From Musa acuminata AAA Group (taxonomy: Eukaryota; Streptophyta; Magnoliopsida; Zingiberales; Musaceae), in the NCBI RefSeq assembly GCF_036884655.1, contig NC_088342.1, positions 9,729,501 through 9,793,500 on the forward strand: 64,000 nucleotides of DNA, in the 5' to 3' direction. The notes under the pieces were generated by a model. The model was not told where the DNA came from. It made no database searches and was given only the letters and a program-made list of their open reading frames with translations. Each line of letters opens with the position of its first letter. The first letter of the stretch is position 1. A program made the position numbers and the translations under genes. Shown piece by piece: positions 1-15,285 of this stretch.

Positions 1-1130
1 CGTGCCGCCCGGCAATCGAGATATTCCCGCTGCCGGCGCACGTGCAGCACGCATCAAGAAGCGCACGAACTTCCACGCGGGAAGGCGGTATGTGCGCTTT
101 CCGGGCTCCATCAATTTCACCCATGCTCCCCACGTGGCCGGGTAATATATGGAGCCCACTTGGTACGGGAATTGTGCGATTGGGCCGACACAACGGGTTG
201 GATTATGTCGGTGAGCTTCCTGCCACGGTAACGGAACAAAATCGAAAACGGGCCTAATTGGTTTCAGAAGCTCAATGGGCCTTCTCAACCATATATGAGT
301 TCAACATGAAGCCCTTAATCTCCATCAAGATATATATATAGGTAACATAAAATTTGCAATCGAGTATGAGTCAAATTAGATTAAAGCGTAGTTCGAAATA
401 GTATTAATACTAATTTATTTTATACCCTGCAGCAGTACGCATATTTTGATTGGGAAGCCCGATCATGCCAGAAAAGAAAAACGCTCCACCACGAGTGTAC
501 GGCCAGGATCTGCCGACAGCACGGATCTCGGAGCCGTGGCATGACTTTGGGTCAAAATTCAAATAATGGGAAATAATTTGGTAAAATTTTGGTGAAAAGA
601 GCATCGAATATTAAGTTCCTTGAAGAAAGATTTACTGAATTTCTATAAAATTAATATCCGGTGCATATCTACCTGAAGAGATTTGCTGTTATACTATTGC
701 GGTTCTAATGCTTAGGAAAGATGTATCGATTTTAGATAGACATTATAAATTATATTAATATATATAATATATTATTTTTTTGAAAAAAACCTTAAATTTG
801 AAAATTTTTCAATAATATCTATTTTCTTTTTTAAATGATCATTCTATCATCATCATCGATCATCACCTTTTATCGTTTGTTTAGTTTTTAATCATGCCTT
901 CGTCTTATTGGACTCACTCAACAAAAAAAATATTAATTATTTTTTATATTTAGTGACAAAAATTATTTTTTATATTTAGCGACGTTTTGTGAAAATTCAT
1001 CCAAATAAGATTATATAATTAAACTCGATAGTTGGAGTAAAATGTTCAACGTATATATTCCGACTCGGCGGGCGTTCCCAGTCATCCGCCGCCAGCTTTT
1101 GTCTGCTTTCTCGCCTTCGGTCAAAGGCAG
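1..1130. other. 5' intergenic stretch, no gene seen
   Basis: I see no convincing coding region here; the ORFs are short and have no recognisable domain. A CACGTG G-box lies at 131-136. From about 600 to 1020 the sequence is strongly AT-rich. The right end probably contains the promoter of the carrier gene that follows. Confidence 0.5.
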
Positions 1131-1138
1131 TCCCGCCT

Positions 1139-1159
1139 CTCTCTCTCTCTCTCTCTCTC
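1139..1159. repeat. CT microsatellite in the leader of the carrier gene
   Basis: A run of about ten CT units sits in a pyrimidine-rich, GC-richer patch (about 1060-1266) that ends in a good donor, GAG|GTAAAT, at 1266/1267. This is typical of a plant 5' untranslated first exon. The matching acceptor is probably at 2661-2662, directly before the start codon of the carrier gene. Confidence 0.5.
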
Positions 1160-2662
1160 GTTCGTTCTTCTTCGGTGAGTGGCGAGCGTGCCAGGCGGCC
1201 GCCTCGCTTCCTCCTCTGGTCCCGCTTGGGAGGAGGAGAAGCCGGTTGAACGGGCGTTCTTTCGAGGTAAATATCTCTCCTTTCGCCCTCCATTCCGTGG
1301 AGACTATCAGCGGGTGCTTATCGGCCGTGTTTGTTTGATTGATTCCTGGATTCGGGACCGCTTTTTGTTCGATCGTCGAACAAGCTGCCCCTTTGTTCCT
1401 GCCGGCTCGGGATCTGTGGACCTTTCAATCTGGAAGAATATATCGGTGTTGGGGCGTCGTGTAAGATTGTTCAGTAGATCGATCGAGTAAAGGGTTTCTT
1501 TTGCTTGCCTATATATTTTCTAGTTGGGGCAGTATTCGAGAACGCTTCTCCTGTTCTACTGGGATAATGACCTGTCGATGATTTCAATTAGAAGCTTTTT
1601 GCGCTTGAGGCGGGATGACACAAGAATGGGGATCTAAGATCTTGGAATTGACTAACAACTAGATATTTGTTGTATGGCCACCAAGACACATTTCGAGATT
1701 GTGGCTGTCTTTTAACTTCTGGGTCCATTTCCTTGTGTGGGTCGATGAGTATCGAGTGCGATGTAAGGGAATGCGTGTATCTCTGAGAACAAGATTCTGA
1801 GAGTAAGACCAAGAACTTTAGGGAAAAGCAGAAGAGGATAGGATTCAGTGTCAACGTCAAGAAATTGTCCATCTAAGGTGTTTGTTGTATTGCTTCAATC
1901 TGGTCTGGATTGGAAAATTTTGTTGCAATGAGTTTGGTTCTGACTTCAGTGCTTCATTGCCTATTTGAACAAGGTAATGGGACTTTTTGGTTTTCTAGAT
2001 CTTAGCAACTTTTCAGAAATTTAATCCATCTTTGATGTGGCCATTTATATTCAAGTGTCCTTTTTCTCTTTCTTATTATTCTATTAATTGATTGGTTGTT
2101 TCTCAATTGCATGAATTTGTATCTTGAAGATACATCATTGGACAGCAAGGTGGAGCTACATAAATTTTCATGTTTTCATTATATTTTGCAGCGTCATCTT
2201 ATTTTATATTGATGCATGATTTTTGGTTGATACAGCATCATTGTCATGATCCGCTGTTGTTAATATAGAAAATTTCCTGATGTCAATGATATTGAAAAAG
2301 GGGTGGTTGTTGATTCTTTTAGTGTCTTTATCCTGCACAATGCAATCGCTCATTGATAATAAATGAGAACAGAAGTTGTTCTCCTTTTCAATTGCTATAA
2401 TATTTACACATAGGCCAGTCTGTCAAAATAAATTTCAATAGCATCTAATGGCTTCGGGCAACTGAAAGTCCATTGAAAGTTCAATTTTTTGGTCTTAGTC
2501 GGTGATGCTAATCATGTGTTTGATAGGTGTTGTTTTCTTAACCTGAGTAGCATATGTTGTGATCGGAATTTGACAGTTAATTAGAAAGAGCTGGGCCAGA
2601 AGAAGAACCCAAACCAACCAATACGGTTGCTAAGCCTTGTTCTGTTTTTCTGTATCTAACAG

Positions 2663-4668
2663 ATGGCAGATGTCGCCAAGGACCTGGCGGCCGGAACTGT
2701 TGGTGGAGCTGCGCAGCTGATCGTGGGCCATCCATTTGACACCATTAAGGTCAAGCTTCAAAGCCAACCAGCACCACTACCTGGCCAACCCCCCAAATAT
2801 TCTGGCGCTATGGATGCAGTGAGGCAAACAATGGCCGCTGAAGGCCCAAGGGGCTTGTATAAAGGGATGGGTGCTCCACTGGCAACTGTTGCAGCATTGA
2901 ATGCTGTTCTGTTTACTGTGAGGGGACAAATGGAGGCATTATTGAGGTCAGAACCTGGCACTCCACTTACGGTGAATCAGCAAGTTGTATGTGGTGCTGG
3001 TGCTGGAGTTGCAGTTTCCTTCCTAGCATCTCCAACAGAATTGATCAAGTGCAGGTCAGTCGTCATTGCTCTTTTATCTTCTGCAAGAAGTCATTTTTCG
3101 CTGGAAGGACTATACCGTAGGATGAGTTCACATTAAAACACAATTTGTCGGGGAAGTCCAGTTGTTGTGATTTAGTTCAGCAATGGATCAATAATGTTGT
3201 GAACAACTGGAGTATACAGTCTCAGCATGCTGATGACTCGATGGTGCCTTCTGGTGCCTACATGGTTATACTCACCCTGTGACTTCTGCGTTTTAGCCAG
3301 TTAGAGGCTTTTTCTGCTATGTAATCCAGTGAATCATCAGAAATTGTTTGTTCGGCACCATTGTGCTTCTTTGCTTTTCATTTCTTTTCTGCTTTTTGTC
3401 ATTGGCCACATAAACATGCCAAATTACTTGAATAAGCAAGTCAAACTATTTAAGACAGTTATCCTGATGCGTAAGATACATAACAAATATCAAACTAAAG
3501 TGGTCCTAGCATCATCTCCCTTTTAGAAAGATAAGTCTAGAAGAGTAGAACTGATGTGTTTTAATGATCAACCAAGATCCCATTAGCTTTTTCTTATTTA
3601 TTCGTCTTACAACTTCTATTTCTCTGTGGCTTTAGCATTTTACGGGAATAACCTAACTACTAGACTCATTTATATGGTCGCTGGCAAGAAATTTGAGCTG
3701 TTTCTACTATTCACCCGGCGCATGTGCCATGCACATTCATACCCATCTTGTGTTGAGTTCCACATGTGCTTTATTTCTATTTTTGTATGCCATATTGATT
3801 GGACATAAATACCACATCAGTACCATGAAGGTGTTTCTCTACAGAAGTTTTACATAAATCAAGTCTTACAAAGTGAACCATGAGTAAATAAGTGAGGCTT
3901 TAACATTTATAACATTCTCTTAATTTTTTGTTTTCTCTATGAACCTTGCAAAATAACATTTATCATGTATAACATTTCCCATAATCTCTCAAGGCATCTG
4001 TAATAGAAGGAAGATTGATTGATTCACAAAATTCTTTGATCTAAATGACTCAATTGTTGGGGAGATGTACATGGTATCAGTAAAACCCATAAAAGGATAT
4101 TCAAGTTTCTAGCAGAGTTAGGTTTGGTATATGTTGATTTAAAACATTGTCGTTTTTGCTTTTGATGACACTGCAAATCAGGCTGCAAGCTCAGAGCGCC
4201 CTAGCAGACTCAGCTGCAGCGAAGTATGGAGGACCTATCGATGTGGCAAAGCATGTTGTTCGAGAAGCTGGTTTTAGAGGCCTATACAAAGGCTTGGTTC
4301 CAACCCTGGCACGTGAAGCTCCTGGTAATGCTGCCATGTTTGGTGTATATGAAGCCCTCAAGCAGTATTTTGCCGGTGGTCAAGACACTTCAGGGCTGGG
4401 ACGGGGGCCATTGATCGTAGCTGGAGGCCTGGCCGGAGCATCTTTCTGGCTATTTGTCTACCCAACGGACGTCGTGAAGAGCGTGATTCAGGTTGATGGC
4501 TTCAAGAACCCAAAGTACTCGGGTTCCCTTGATGCCTTCAGGAGAATACTGGCTGCAGAGGGAATGAAGGGCCTGTACAGAGGTTTCGGACCAGCCATGG
4601 CACGCAGCGTCCCAGCTAATGCAGCTTGTTTCTTGGCATATGAAGTGACCAGATCAAGACTTAGGTGA
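2663..4668 (+). CDS. BOU: Mitochondrial carnitine/acylcarnitine carrier-like protein (BOU type)
   Basis: Two coding exons, 2663-3054 and 4182-4668, joined across AG|G (Arg131), give 292 residues, the usual length for a mitochondrial carrier family (SLC25) protein. Three tandem repeats are visible. Each carries the carrier signature P-x-D/E-x-x-K/R: PFDTIK at 24-29, PTELIK at 124-129 and PTDVVK at 225-230, followed by the usual G-[LF]-Y-[KR]-G motifs. The family sits in the inner mitochondrial membrane. This subgroup resembles Arabidopsis BOU (A BOUT DE SOUFFLE), linked in the literature to photorespiration and acylcarnitine-type transport; the exact substrate cannot be read from sequence. The start is the ATG directly after a polypyrimidine-TAACAG acceptor, so a leader intron (about 1267-2662) probably precedes it. 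An AATAAA polyadenylation signal lies at 4732-4737. Key residues look intact. Confidence 0.9.
3055..4181 (+). other. Intron of the carrier gene
   Basis: This 1127-bp GT-AG intron runs from donor AG|GTCAGT to acceptor AAATCAG|GC. It is AT-rich, and I see no embedded element in it. The short ORFs inside are not coding. Confidence 0.8.
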
Positions 4669-4731
4669 CCTTGTCGAGTGCCTCCCCGGATTCTTCACCT
4701 GATACTCTTGATTAAAGGATAGATTCGATCA

Positions 4732-4737
4732 AATAAA
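4732..4737 (+). promoter_or_regulatory. Probable polyadenylation signal of the carrier gene
   Basis: AATAAA lies 64 bases after the stop codon at 4666-4668, in an AT-rich 3' region. Confidence 0.5.
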
Positions 4738-5030
4738 TCAGTTCTCTCGCCATTGAGTAGAACCCCTGTCCATGCTCTGAAACATTGCTTGGTTTTTGAC
4801 AATTCTTTTATCAATTCTCTTCTTGTACTCTCTGTGACAGCAGAATTCTTTTCAGAAATTTAATACTTGTCAGCTATATCTTCAAATCATCTATACTTCA
4901 AATGGTGTTGTGCCTGAATTTTGATGTAGAACTTTCGATTGTTGCACTTTCAGGACGTGCAAGTGCATTCAAACTGTATGCCTATGGAACCCAGGGATAT
5001 TAATTAATCAAGTGATAAAAATACCAACAA

Positions 5031-5115
5031 GGGGTGGTGGCGCAGTTGGTTAGCGCGTAGGTCTCATAGCTGCTGAGTTATCCTGAGGTCGAGAGTTCGA
5101 GCCTCTCTCACCCCA
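5031..5115 (+). tRNA. tRNA-Met (CAU), elongator type, copy 1 of 5
   Basis: The acceptor stem GGGGTGG/TCACCCC closes with discriminator A. The D-arm GCGC/GCGC is paired and the T-loop carries GTTCGAGCC, which is also the B box. The anticodon loop reads CTCATA, then an 11-base intron (GCTGCTGAGTT), then A. Elongator tRNA-Met genes of plants are known to carry a short intron at this position. A TTTT stretch follows within ten bases and can act as the Pol III stop. The mature length is 74. Confidence 0.93.
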
Positions 5116-5213
5116 TATTAACTTTTAATTTAGCTTTCAAGAAGTTGGGGAAAACGTTTCTTCTTCCTTCGACGTATTAACTCATTAATAAAATATATCA
5201 ACGATTTGACATT

Positions 5214-5298
5214 GGGGTGGTGGCGCAGTTGGCTAGCGCGTAGGTCTCATAGCTGCTGGGTTATCCTGAGGTCGAGAGTTCGAGCCTCTCTCACCCCA
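5214..5298 (+). tRNA. tRNA-Met (CAU), elongator type, copy 2 of 5
   Basis: The same 85-base gene with all stems paired. The intron is GCTGCTGGGTT, one base different from copy 1. The 3' flank is almost identical to that of copy 1, so these two copies look like the most recent duplicates. Confidence 0.93.
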
Positions 5299-5374
5299 TA
5301 TTAACTTTTAATTTAGCTTTCTTCTTCCTTCGATATATTAACTCATTAATGAAATATATCAACGATTGGATATT

Positions 5375-5459
5375 GGGGTGGTGGCGCAGTTGGCTAGCGC
5401 GTAGGTCTCATAGCTTCCGAGTTATCCTGAGGTCGAGAGTTCGAGCCTCTCTCACCCCA
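5375..5459 (+). tRNA. tRNA-Met (CAU), elongator type, copy 3 of 5
   Basis: An 85-base gene with complete acceptor, D and T stems. The intron is GCTTCCGAGTT. A run of six T follows within ten bases of the 3' end and is a strong Pol III terminator. Confidence 0.93.
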
Positions 5460-5563
5460 TGCTTCATTTTTTATCTAGCTTTTATGAAGCTAAGAAAATT
5501 GTTTCTTCTCCGTCTGAAGTCGCTGACTCATTAACAAAATCTAGCAACCATCCAAAGCAAAAT

Positions 5564-5648
5564 AGGGTGGTGGCGCAGTTGGTTAACGCGTAGGTCTCAT
5601 AGCTTCCGAGTCATCCTGAGGTCGAGAGTTCGAGCCTCTCTCACCCCA
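5564..5648 (+). tRNA. tRNA-Met (CAU)-like, copy 4 of 5, with two stem mismatches
   Basis: Aligned to its sisters, this copy begins with A instead of G, giving an A1-C72 mismatch at the end of the acceptor stem. It also has ACGC instead of GCGC on the 3' side of the D stem, giving C13-A22. The anticodon arm, intron (GCTTCCGAGTC) and T arm are unchanged. The downstream T-run is weak (TTT only, then TTTT further on). It may be a decaying copy. Confidence 0.75.
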
Positions 5649-5754
5649 TGCATTAATCTTTGTTTAGCTTTTATGATGCTAAGAATATTGTTTGTTCTTC
5701 TTCGTCGAAGTCTCTAAATCATTAATAATCTATAACGACGAACCAAAACAATAC

Positions 5755-5839
5755 GGGGTGGTGGCGCAGTTGGCTAGCGCGTAGGTCTCATAGCTTCCGA
5801 GTCATCCTGAGGTCGAGAGTTCGAGCCTCTCTCACCCCA
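5755..5839 (+). tRNA. tRNA-Met (CAU), elongator type, copy 5 of 5
   Basis: An 85-base gene with intact stems. The intron is GCTTCCGAGTC, as in copy 4. A TTTTT run follows shortly after the discriminator base. Confidence 0.93.
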
Positions 5840-7205
5840 TTCTTGATTTTTATTTAGCTTTTATGAAGCTAAGAGAAATGTTTCTTCTTCTTCTTCAACC
5901 ATTCCTCTGAAGCTACTGAGTCATCAAACCTAATTCAGCAACTATCCAAGTGCAAATAGCAGATGTCGACAACAATGGAAGTTGCAGTGCCAACCCAAAC
6001 CCCTCATCTCATTCCAAGCGTGCAATAATTCTACTCCAATAATGAATCGTTCGAGCATCACTCTCTTTTGGGTTTTAGGCTATTATTGCAGTAGTAGAAA
6101 GAAGTCTTCCACTTGGATAATCACTTATATATGAAGCACTTAAGGTGAGTGCTACTGTTCTATACATGGAATTCCTTCTGTTCTCACCATTGTCTTTTGC
6201 CCAAGTTGCCAACTTGATGCAGGTCCTTCTCACATCACAATGACATCTATGAACGCAGCTCGTTCAGTTCCTCAAGATTTAAAAATTTTAAATTAAAATT
6301 TTTACGATTGTGAAAGTGAAACATCTAGCTTTATTTACTTGAGCATCGTTGGTTTTACCAATAAAAGCATAAAAATGATGGACAAAAAAATAATTTTAAC
6401 GCTCTAGTTACGTTTTTTGTAATGACGACCAACGACATCGTTGAGGGTCATGGGTAGTTATTATGGATAAGAAGGAAAAGCAACGATGAAAGGTGAGATG
6501 ATGATATAGATGTCGACGCTCTGCATCTGCATCGGCACTGACACAGCTGTCGAGCGGTGAAGGGCCTCTTGATATCTGCATCGACGTTAATGTAAATGTA
6601 TATGTAGAGCGATAATGTTTTGCATATGTATCGGCGCCGATGTAGATGTCGAGCGATCCTTTCGTGCACTCAATAATTGCGTCAGCGTTGACGCAAATGC
6701 ATATGCAAATACTACAAGACCCTTTCGTCGATCTATATTTATGTCGGTGTCGATGTAGTTATCGAGCGACGCCAACTCAAATGCAAAGCATCGACATCTG
6801 TATTGTCATCTTACCTCTCGTTATCATTCTCCTTCCTCATCCATAACAATGACTAACTATTCCCAGTGACGTCATCGTTTGTCACCATCGAAAACATAAC
6901 TTATCATTGAAATTATCTTTTTGCCAATTATTTTCGTGCTTCCGTTAATAAAACCGACAACGTTAGAATAAATGAAGATAAATATTTCATTTTCATAACT
7001 ATAAAGATTTAAATATAAAATTTTTAAGTCTAAAGATCGAAATATTAAAAATATTTAACTAATATATCCACCTTGAAGGGATAACACGTTCAATTGGGAA
7101 TAATTCCGTCTCTGAAAGCTTCAGTCAGATGCTTATTATTCTATCTAATCATTTCCTTCTGCTGAAACATTCTCCTGCTGCTGTTTTTGCTCCAGAGATG
7201 GTCTT

Positions 7206-7353
7206 CATTAGTCTGCTGCAAGCCAGTCACCTTAAAGTTAAGGTAACACTCATATGAATCATTATAGAATGGAGGATTACATTAGTCTGGTGCAAGCCAC
7301 TCACCTTAAAGTTAAGGCAACAGTCATATGGATCATTATAGAATGGAAGATAT
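7206..7353 (+). repeat. 74-bp tandem duplication
   Basis: The block from 7206 (CATTAGTCTGCTGCAAGCC) is repeated from 7280 with about seven substitutions. Both copies share CACCTTAAAGTTAAGG and ATCATTATAGAATGGA. Confidence 0.85.
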
Positions 7354-7705
7354 GCATGTCTAATGATTGCCACCAGCTCCACACTTGCTGCACTTTAATT
7401 CATGCCATCCGATAGGCTCTCTGGTGGTCTTGGTTGAGATAAGAGCCGTACATGATTGGTTGGAGCATCTCTTCTTTTTCTTTCTGATTGGATTGTTGTT
7501 TCTTAGCCTTCAGAATCCTTTTCATGACACTGCAATGTGGCGTAGAAAGTCTTCTTACTTACTGTATATATCTTATTTATTGCATGTCTCAGTCCTTTTC
7601 TTTCTCTTTCTCTTTCTTTTCTTTCAGGGCTGCCTCCTCTTACTTTTTTCTATTCGAAGATGAAGAAGAATGACAGCAACGTTGACATTAAATAAAAGCA
7701 CACTT

Positions 7706-7708
<3 letters not shown>

Positions 7709-7783
<75 letters not shown>
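7709..7783. repeat. Compound (TA)n(GA)n microsatellite
   Basis: About 16 TA units (7709-7740) run straight into about 21 GA units (7741-7783). Confidence 0.95.
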
Positions 7784-7786
<3 letters not shown>

Positions 7787-8619
7787 AATAAAGAAAAGGA
7801 TATGAGGCAATGGAGATTTAGCATCAGCATGGAACCGACTGAAGAGGCAGTGAGATCCTTAGAAGCATCACAGCCACAATACAGAAAAGACTTGCATGAT
7901 TTCCATGTATCAAACAGCAATGAGATCTTATGGTTTTTAGTGTGGCTTTGCAAGAAACCATTGAGGACTTTTCATCTTTCAAATGTTCTTTCCTTCTTCC
8001 AAAGAAAAACCATGTTGTTTCTCGGAGGAACAACTACTGCCGCACTGTTTTCTCTTTCCGCTGACAGTGGTACAAGACATGTTGAGACACCGCCACCGCC
8101 ACAGCTTCGCGGGGCTACAAATCTTTAGCAGCCAATCTTGGGTGTGCAAGATCGAACTTGGTCAGCAGCCACTAGCAAAGCAATGCACCACCTTCAACAG
8201 CCCCAAAAAGATGCCCTAATATAATAATAACAATAATAATATGATGATGACGACGGTAGAGAAATGGGATGGTGCATCTGCATGTCTGCTTGCGTACCAC
8301 ATAGTTTCTCTGACGCACGCATCTTTAGTTGTTTATTTTGGAGCATTAAATGCCTTTTTCCCACAGACCCGATTCCACCACAAAACGAGTCAAAGGGGGA
8401 GAAGGAGAAGAAGAAGAAGAAGTTGTTGTTGAAATTACCGTGACACCCCTGCTTCGGCAAGAGATTGGCAACCGAGACACACCGCCCGGGGCTCCTGTGA
8501 TATTACTGAAGTAGAAGGACTTTTATGTAAATTTACACGGTTAAGACTACCTCGTTATTGCGTCATGTCGCCGACATCTCTCGTCGAGTCGTCGGCCGTG
8601 AGTGCGGGGGTTGGTCCTC

Positions 8620-8645
8620 TTAGTTCCCCTTCTCCGCGGGCGGCT

Positions 8646-8683
<38 letters not shown>

Positions 8684-9288
8684 TCGGCCGCTGCCATTGC
8701 CTCCGCCACGGTCGCGAGCTTCTGGAGGTTGAGGCGGACGACGGTGTCGGCGAAGAACCTGGTGTCATCCTCCGTGTTGCCATCCGGCACGTCCACCGCG
8801 TACGACTCCAGCACCACCGCCCAGATCTCTTCGCCGCAACCTCGGAGATCGTCGACGGTCGTGACGGAACGGTAGTTACGGAGCCGGTGCTCGCCGCCGA
8901 CGATGGAGAACCCGGTCACCCGCAGGTCCTCGTCGAGGAGGTCCAGCCGCTCGGTGCTGGTGCTCGCCGGGAGGCCGGAGACGACGCACAAGTCGCGGAG
9001 ACACCCAGGCCGGATCTCGCCACCGCCCTTGACGACGCAGCTCCGGATGAAGTGCTTGTACGCCTGCGGCTGGTCGAACCGCCGGATCACCGACCACACG
9101 GTGGCGGCGGGTGCCCGGACCCGCTGGGCGAGTAGGGAGGAGCACTGCCCCTGCCCGACGCGGTACCTGTGGTGGGACTCGATCCTTGGCCGGATTTCCG
9201 CGTACTCCTCCGCCGTAAGACCCGCCGGAACCTCCTCCTCCATCGCTGCGGCAGGAGATCGGACTGGCTTGTCTTCGCCTCCCTCCAT
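8620..9288 (-). CDS. PYL: PYR/PYL/RCAR abscisic acid receptor, subfamily II (PYL4/5/6-like)
   Basis: This intronless gene encodes 222 residues. It is a START/Bet v I-fold hormone receptor: ABA binding lets it dock on and block clade A PP2C phosphatases, in cytosol and nucleus. Visible hallmarks are the ABA-contacting Lys78 (in AYKHF), the gate SGLPA at 104-108, the latch HRL at 134-136, NYRS at 138-141, Glu161 in ESYAVDVPDGN and the C-terminal helix FFADTVVRLNLQKLATVAEAM-like segment at 179-198. The intronless structure and the sequence around the gate fit the monomeric PYL4-PYL6 group. The tail (about 203-217) is a Ser-Pro repeat encoded by a GCGACG-type hexanucleotide repeat (8641-8685). 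Met16 is an alternative start; I chose Met1 because an acidic N-terminal extension is common. A TA microsatellite begins about 34 bases upstream of the start. Confidence 0.93.
8643..8685. repeat. Hexanucleotide repeat inside the receptor reading frame
   Basis: About seven GGCGAC units encode the Ser-Pro run at the C-terminus of the PYL protein. As the repeat is a multiple of three, length change would add or remove dipeptides without shifting frame. Confidence 0.85.
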
Positions 9289-9319
9289 GGGTTTCTCGAG
9301 CCTGGCTTCTCAGTTAAGT

Positions 9320-9321
<2 letters not shown>

Positions 9322-9374
<53 letters not shown>
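9322..9374. repeat. (TA)n microsatellite upstream of the PYL start
   Basis: About 26 TA units lie 34 bases or more from the ATG (9288), in the leader or proximal promoter of the receptor gene on the minus strand. Confidence 0.95.
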
Positions 9375-9379
<5 letters not shown>

Positions 9380-9399
9380 CTGTATTCCACTTAATCTTC

Positions 9400-10830
9400 A
9401 TCAATAAAGTGATAATTTTATGTTTATTCCTTTAAGAAGTGAAATTATTGTATAGGAGAGGTCATGGAGTGGGCATGGACAATGTGTCAAACCCGAACCC
9501 GATTTCCAGTACGGGATTAACCGCATACCAAACACGATAACTTAATGGACTCGATATCATTCCTGATCTCTACAAGAATTGTTTTCATCCCTTTTTAGTT
9601 TTTGTTTCTCCTTCTATCGTTCTCTTTCTTTCTTTTCTTCTTTTTTTCCTTTTTTTTTTCCCTCATTGTTTGACTTGAAACATTGATTGCAATAAAATTA
9701 CTGAATGTCCTTTTTGTGTGTTGAGACCCATCCATACTCTTTTATTGTTGAAAAGATATTATTTACTTCATATTAAGTCGAACTTTACGTGTAAATATTT
9801 AGATCAAAAATTGCTGTAGAGTGGTGGAGGATCCAAAATATGAGGATTTAACCCCACTAAATCATGTGACATGGTTTGCCATGATTTGGTCGAACACGAC
9901 GACGGCATTCCACAATGTCCTTTTGAATCGGTGCCCTACCAACCTGCGCACTAAAGCAGGATCCCACGGGGATTGACTCTATAAATTAGGATGATGGAAG
10001 AAGACGACGTTGATATTGGTACGAGCATTCGCTGGAAAGACTATTTGGACCAATGGACTGCGCTGTGCCATCAGCTTGCCATGTGACAAGGGGCTTCTCA
10101 AACAGTGTGTGACAAAGGGGGTTTGAGGTTACCTATCACTGGAGCCAATGAGATCACGAGGTGGATGACGGTGATTTGATGGGATGGGGAAGAGAAAGAA
10201 AGGCAATGGTTGTCCCTTCTCCCGGAACAGTTCAAGCATTCAACTCCTAAAGTTGCCCGTCTTTCACGATGCTTTCACAAGGTCAACTCTTGTACAGTCC
10301 TTCTATCTCATTACGAGTGATCATCTGGAAACCAAATAGGATGGAGTAAAGCAGGTCAGTTACATGCAACTCAAGCTAACAACTAGATCAACATGCTTAT
10401 CGAGTAAATTACATGTCATGTTGTTCACCTTCTGTATTTAGAAAAAGGGGTGCAGCTCCTCCAGAGATGATCAATATATTATCTGCTCAGATAAAACGAT
10501 ACCCCCATTAGCAATGGAGTTGGAAGAACCTTGTACCTGCAATGCATAGCAACATCCAGCTCCAGTTCACAACCACAAAAGCAACAAACACATCCTGGGG
10601 GCTGGAAGCAAATGAGGCATTAATCCAATACATTGTACTGTTTGCAGCTTGCATCAAAAGTCATGTTTAAAGTTTTTAACATGCAGCGATTAGGGTCACT
10701 TACAGATTTATCTTTCCCTTGAATCTCGGAATGCATCATAAATAAGCAGGAGGGTAATTCAACCCAGCTGCCACTAAATCAAGTTTTAACTGTACCTTCA
10801 CAGATCCAGCAATGAATTTTTGCTGGCGAA
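9400..10830. other. Intergenic stretch, no gene seen
   Basis: There is no coding feature. It holds a pyrimidine-rich patch near 9590-9665 and mixed sequence after it. The right part (about 10430-10830) presumably includes the 3' untranslated region of the AMMECR1-domain gene on the minus strand. Confidence 0.45.
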
Positions 10831-15002
<4,172 letters not shown>

Positions 15003-15285
15003 CCTGTAACTCGAATCAAGGGGAATCTGCCGCGACAGGACGATCGGCGCCGGGGACAGGCGATCTAGAAGGGGTCGGACCGATAGAAGAGGAAGGGAAG
15101 GGCCCCGTCGTCGTCGACTAATGAGAGGGTTTCTTGGCGAGGAGGGTTAGGTATTAATAGTATCGAACCTAAATATATATAGGAAGATGAGCGATGTAGG
15201 CGTCGTCGGAGAAGTGCAGAAGAAGATAAAAGAGAAAGTCGACCATGGTCTCGCGTGGCATGCCTTCGTCTTCCAAACACCTTCC

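Larger units (their letters stand above)
5031..5930 (+). repeat. Tandem array of about 160-190-bp tRNA-Met units
   Basis: Five units start at 5031, 5214, 5375, 5564 and 5755. Besides the tRNA, each repeats a 3' flank containing TTTAGCTTTxATGA(A/T)GCTAAGA and a TCATTAAT-like stretch before the next gene. The whole segment therefore multiplied by local duplication, not by separate insertions. Confidence 0.85.
5940..8600. other. Intergenic stretch with local repeats, no gene recognised
   Basis: No ORF here has a recognisable domain. About 6507-6790 is a low-complexity stretch with recurring GATGTAGATGTCGAGCGA-like and GCATATGCA-like words. A 74-bp direct duplication lies at 7206-7353. A TA/GA microsatellite lies at 7709-7783. 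The 108-residue ORF at 7802-8128 shows no family resemblance and I do not call it a gene. Confidence 0.45.

Noticed and set aside
1042..1490. Overlapping plus-strand ORFs before the carrier gene
   Set aside because: They cover the CT-rich untranslated leader and the start of its intron; no family resemblance.
7802..8128. 108-codon plus-strand ORF after the TA/GA microsatellite
   Set aside because: No recognisable domain, no conserved splice context and overlapping open frames on the other strand.
9087..9404. ORFs with Ile-Tyr repeats beside the PYL gene
   Set aside because: The repeats come from the TA microsatellite read in frame.
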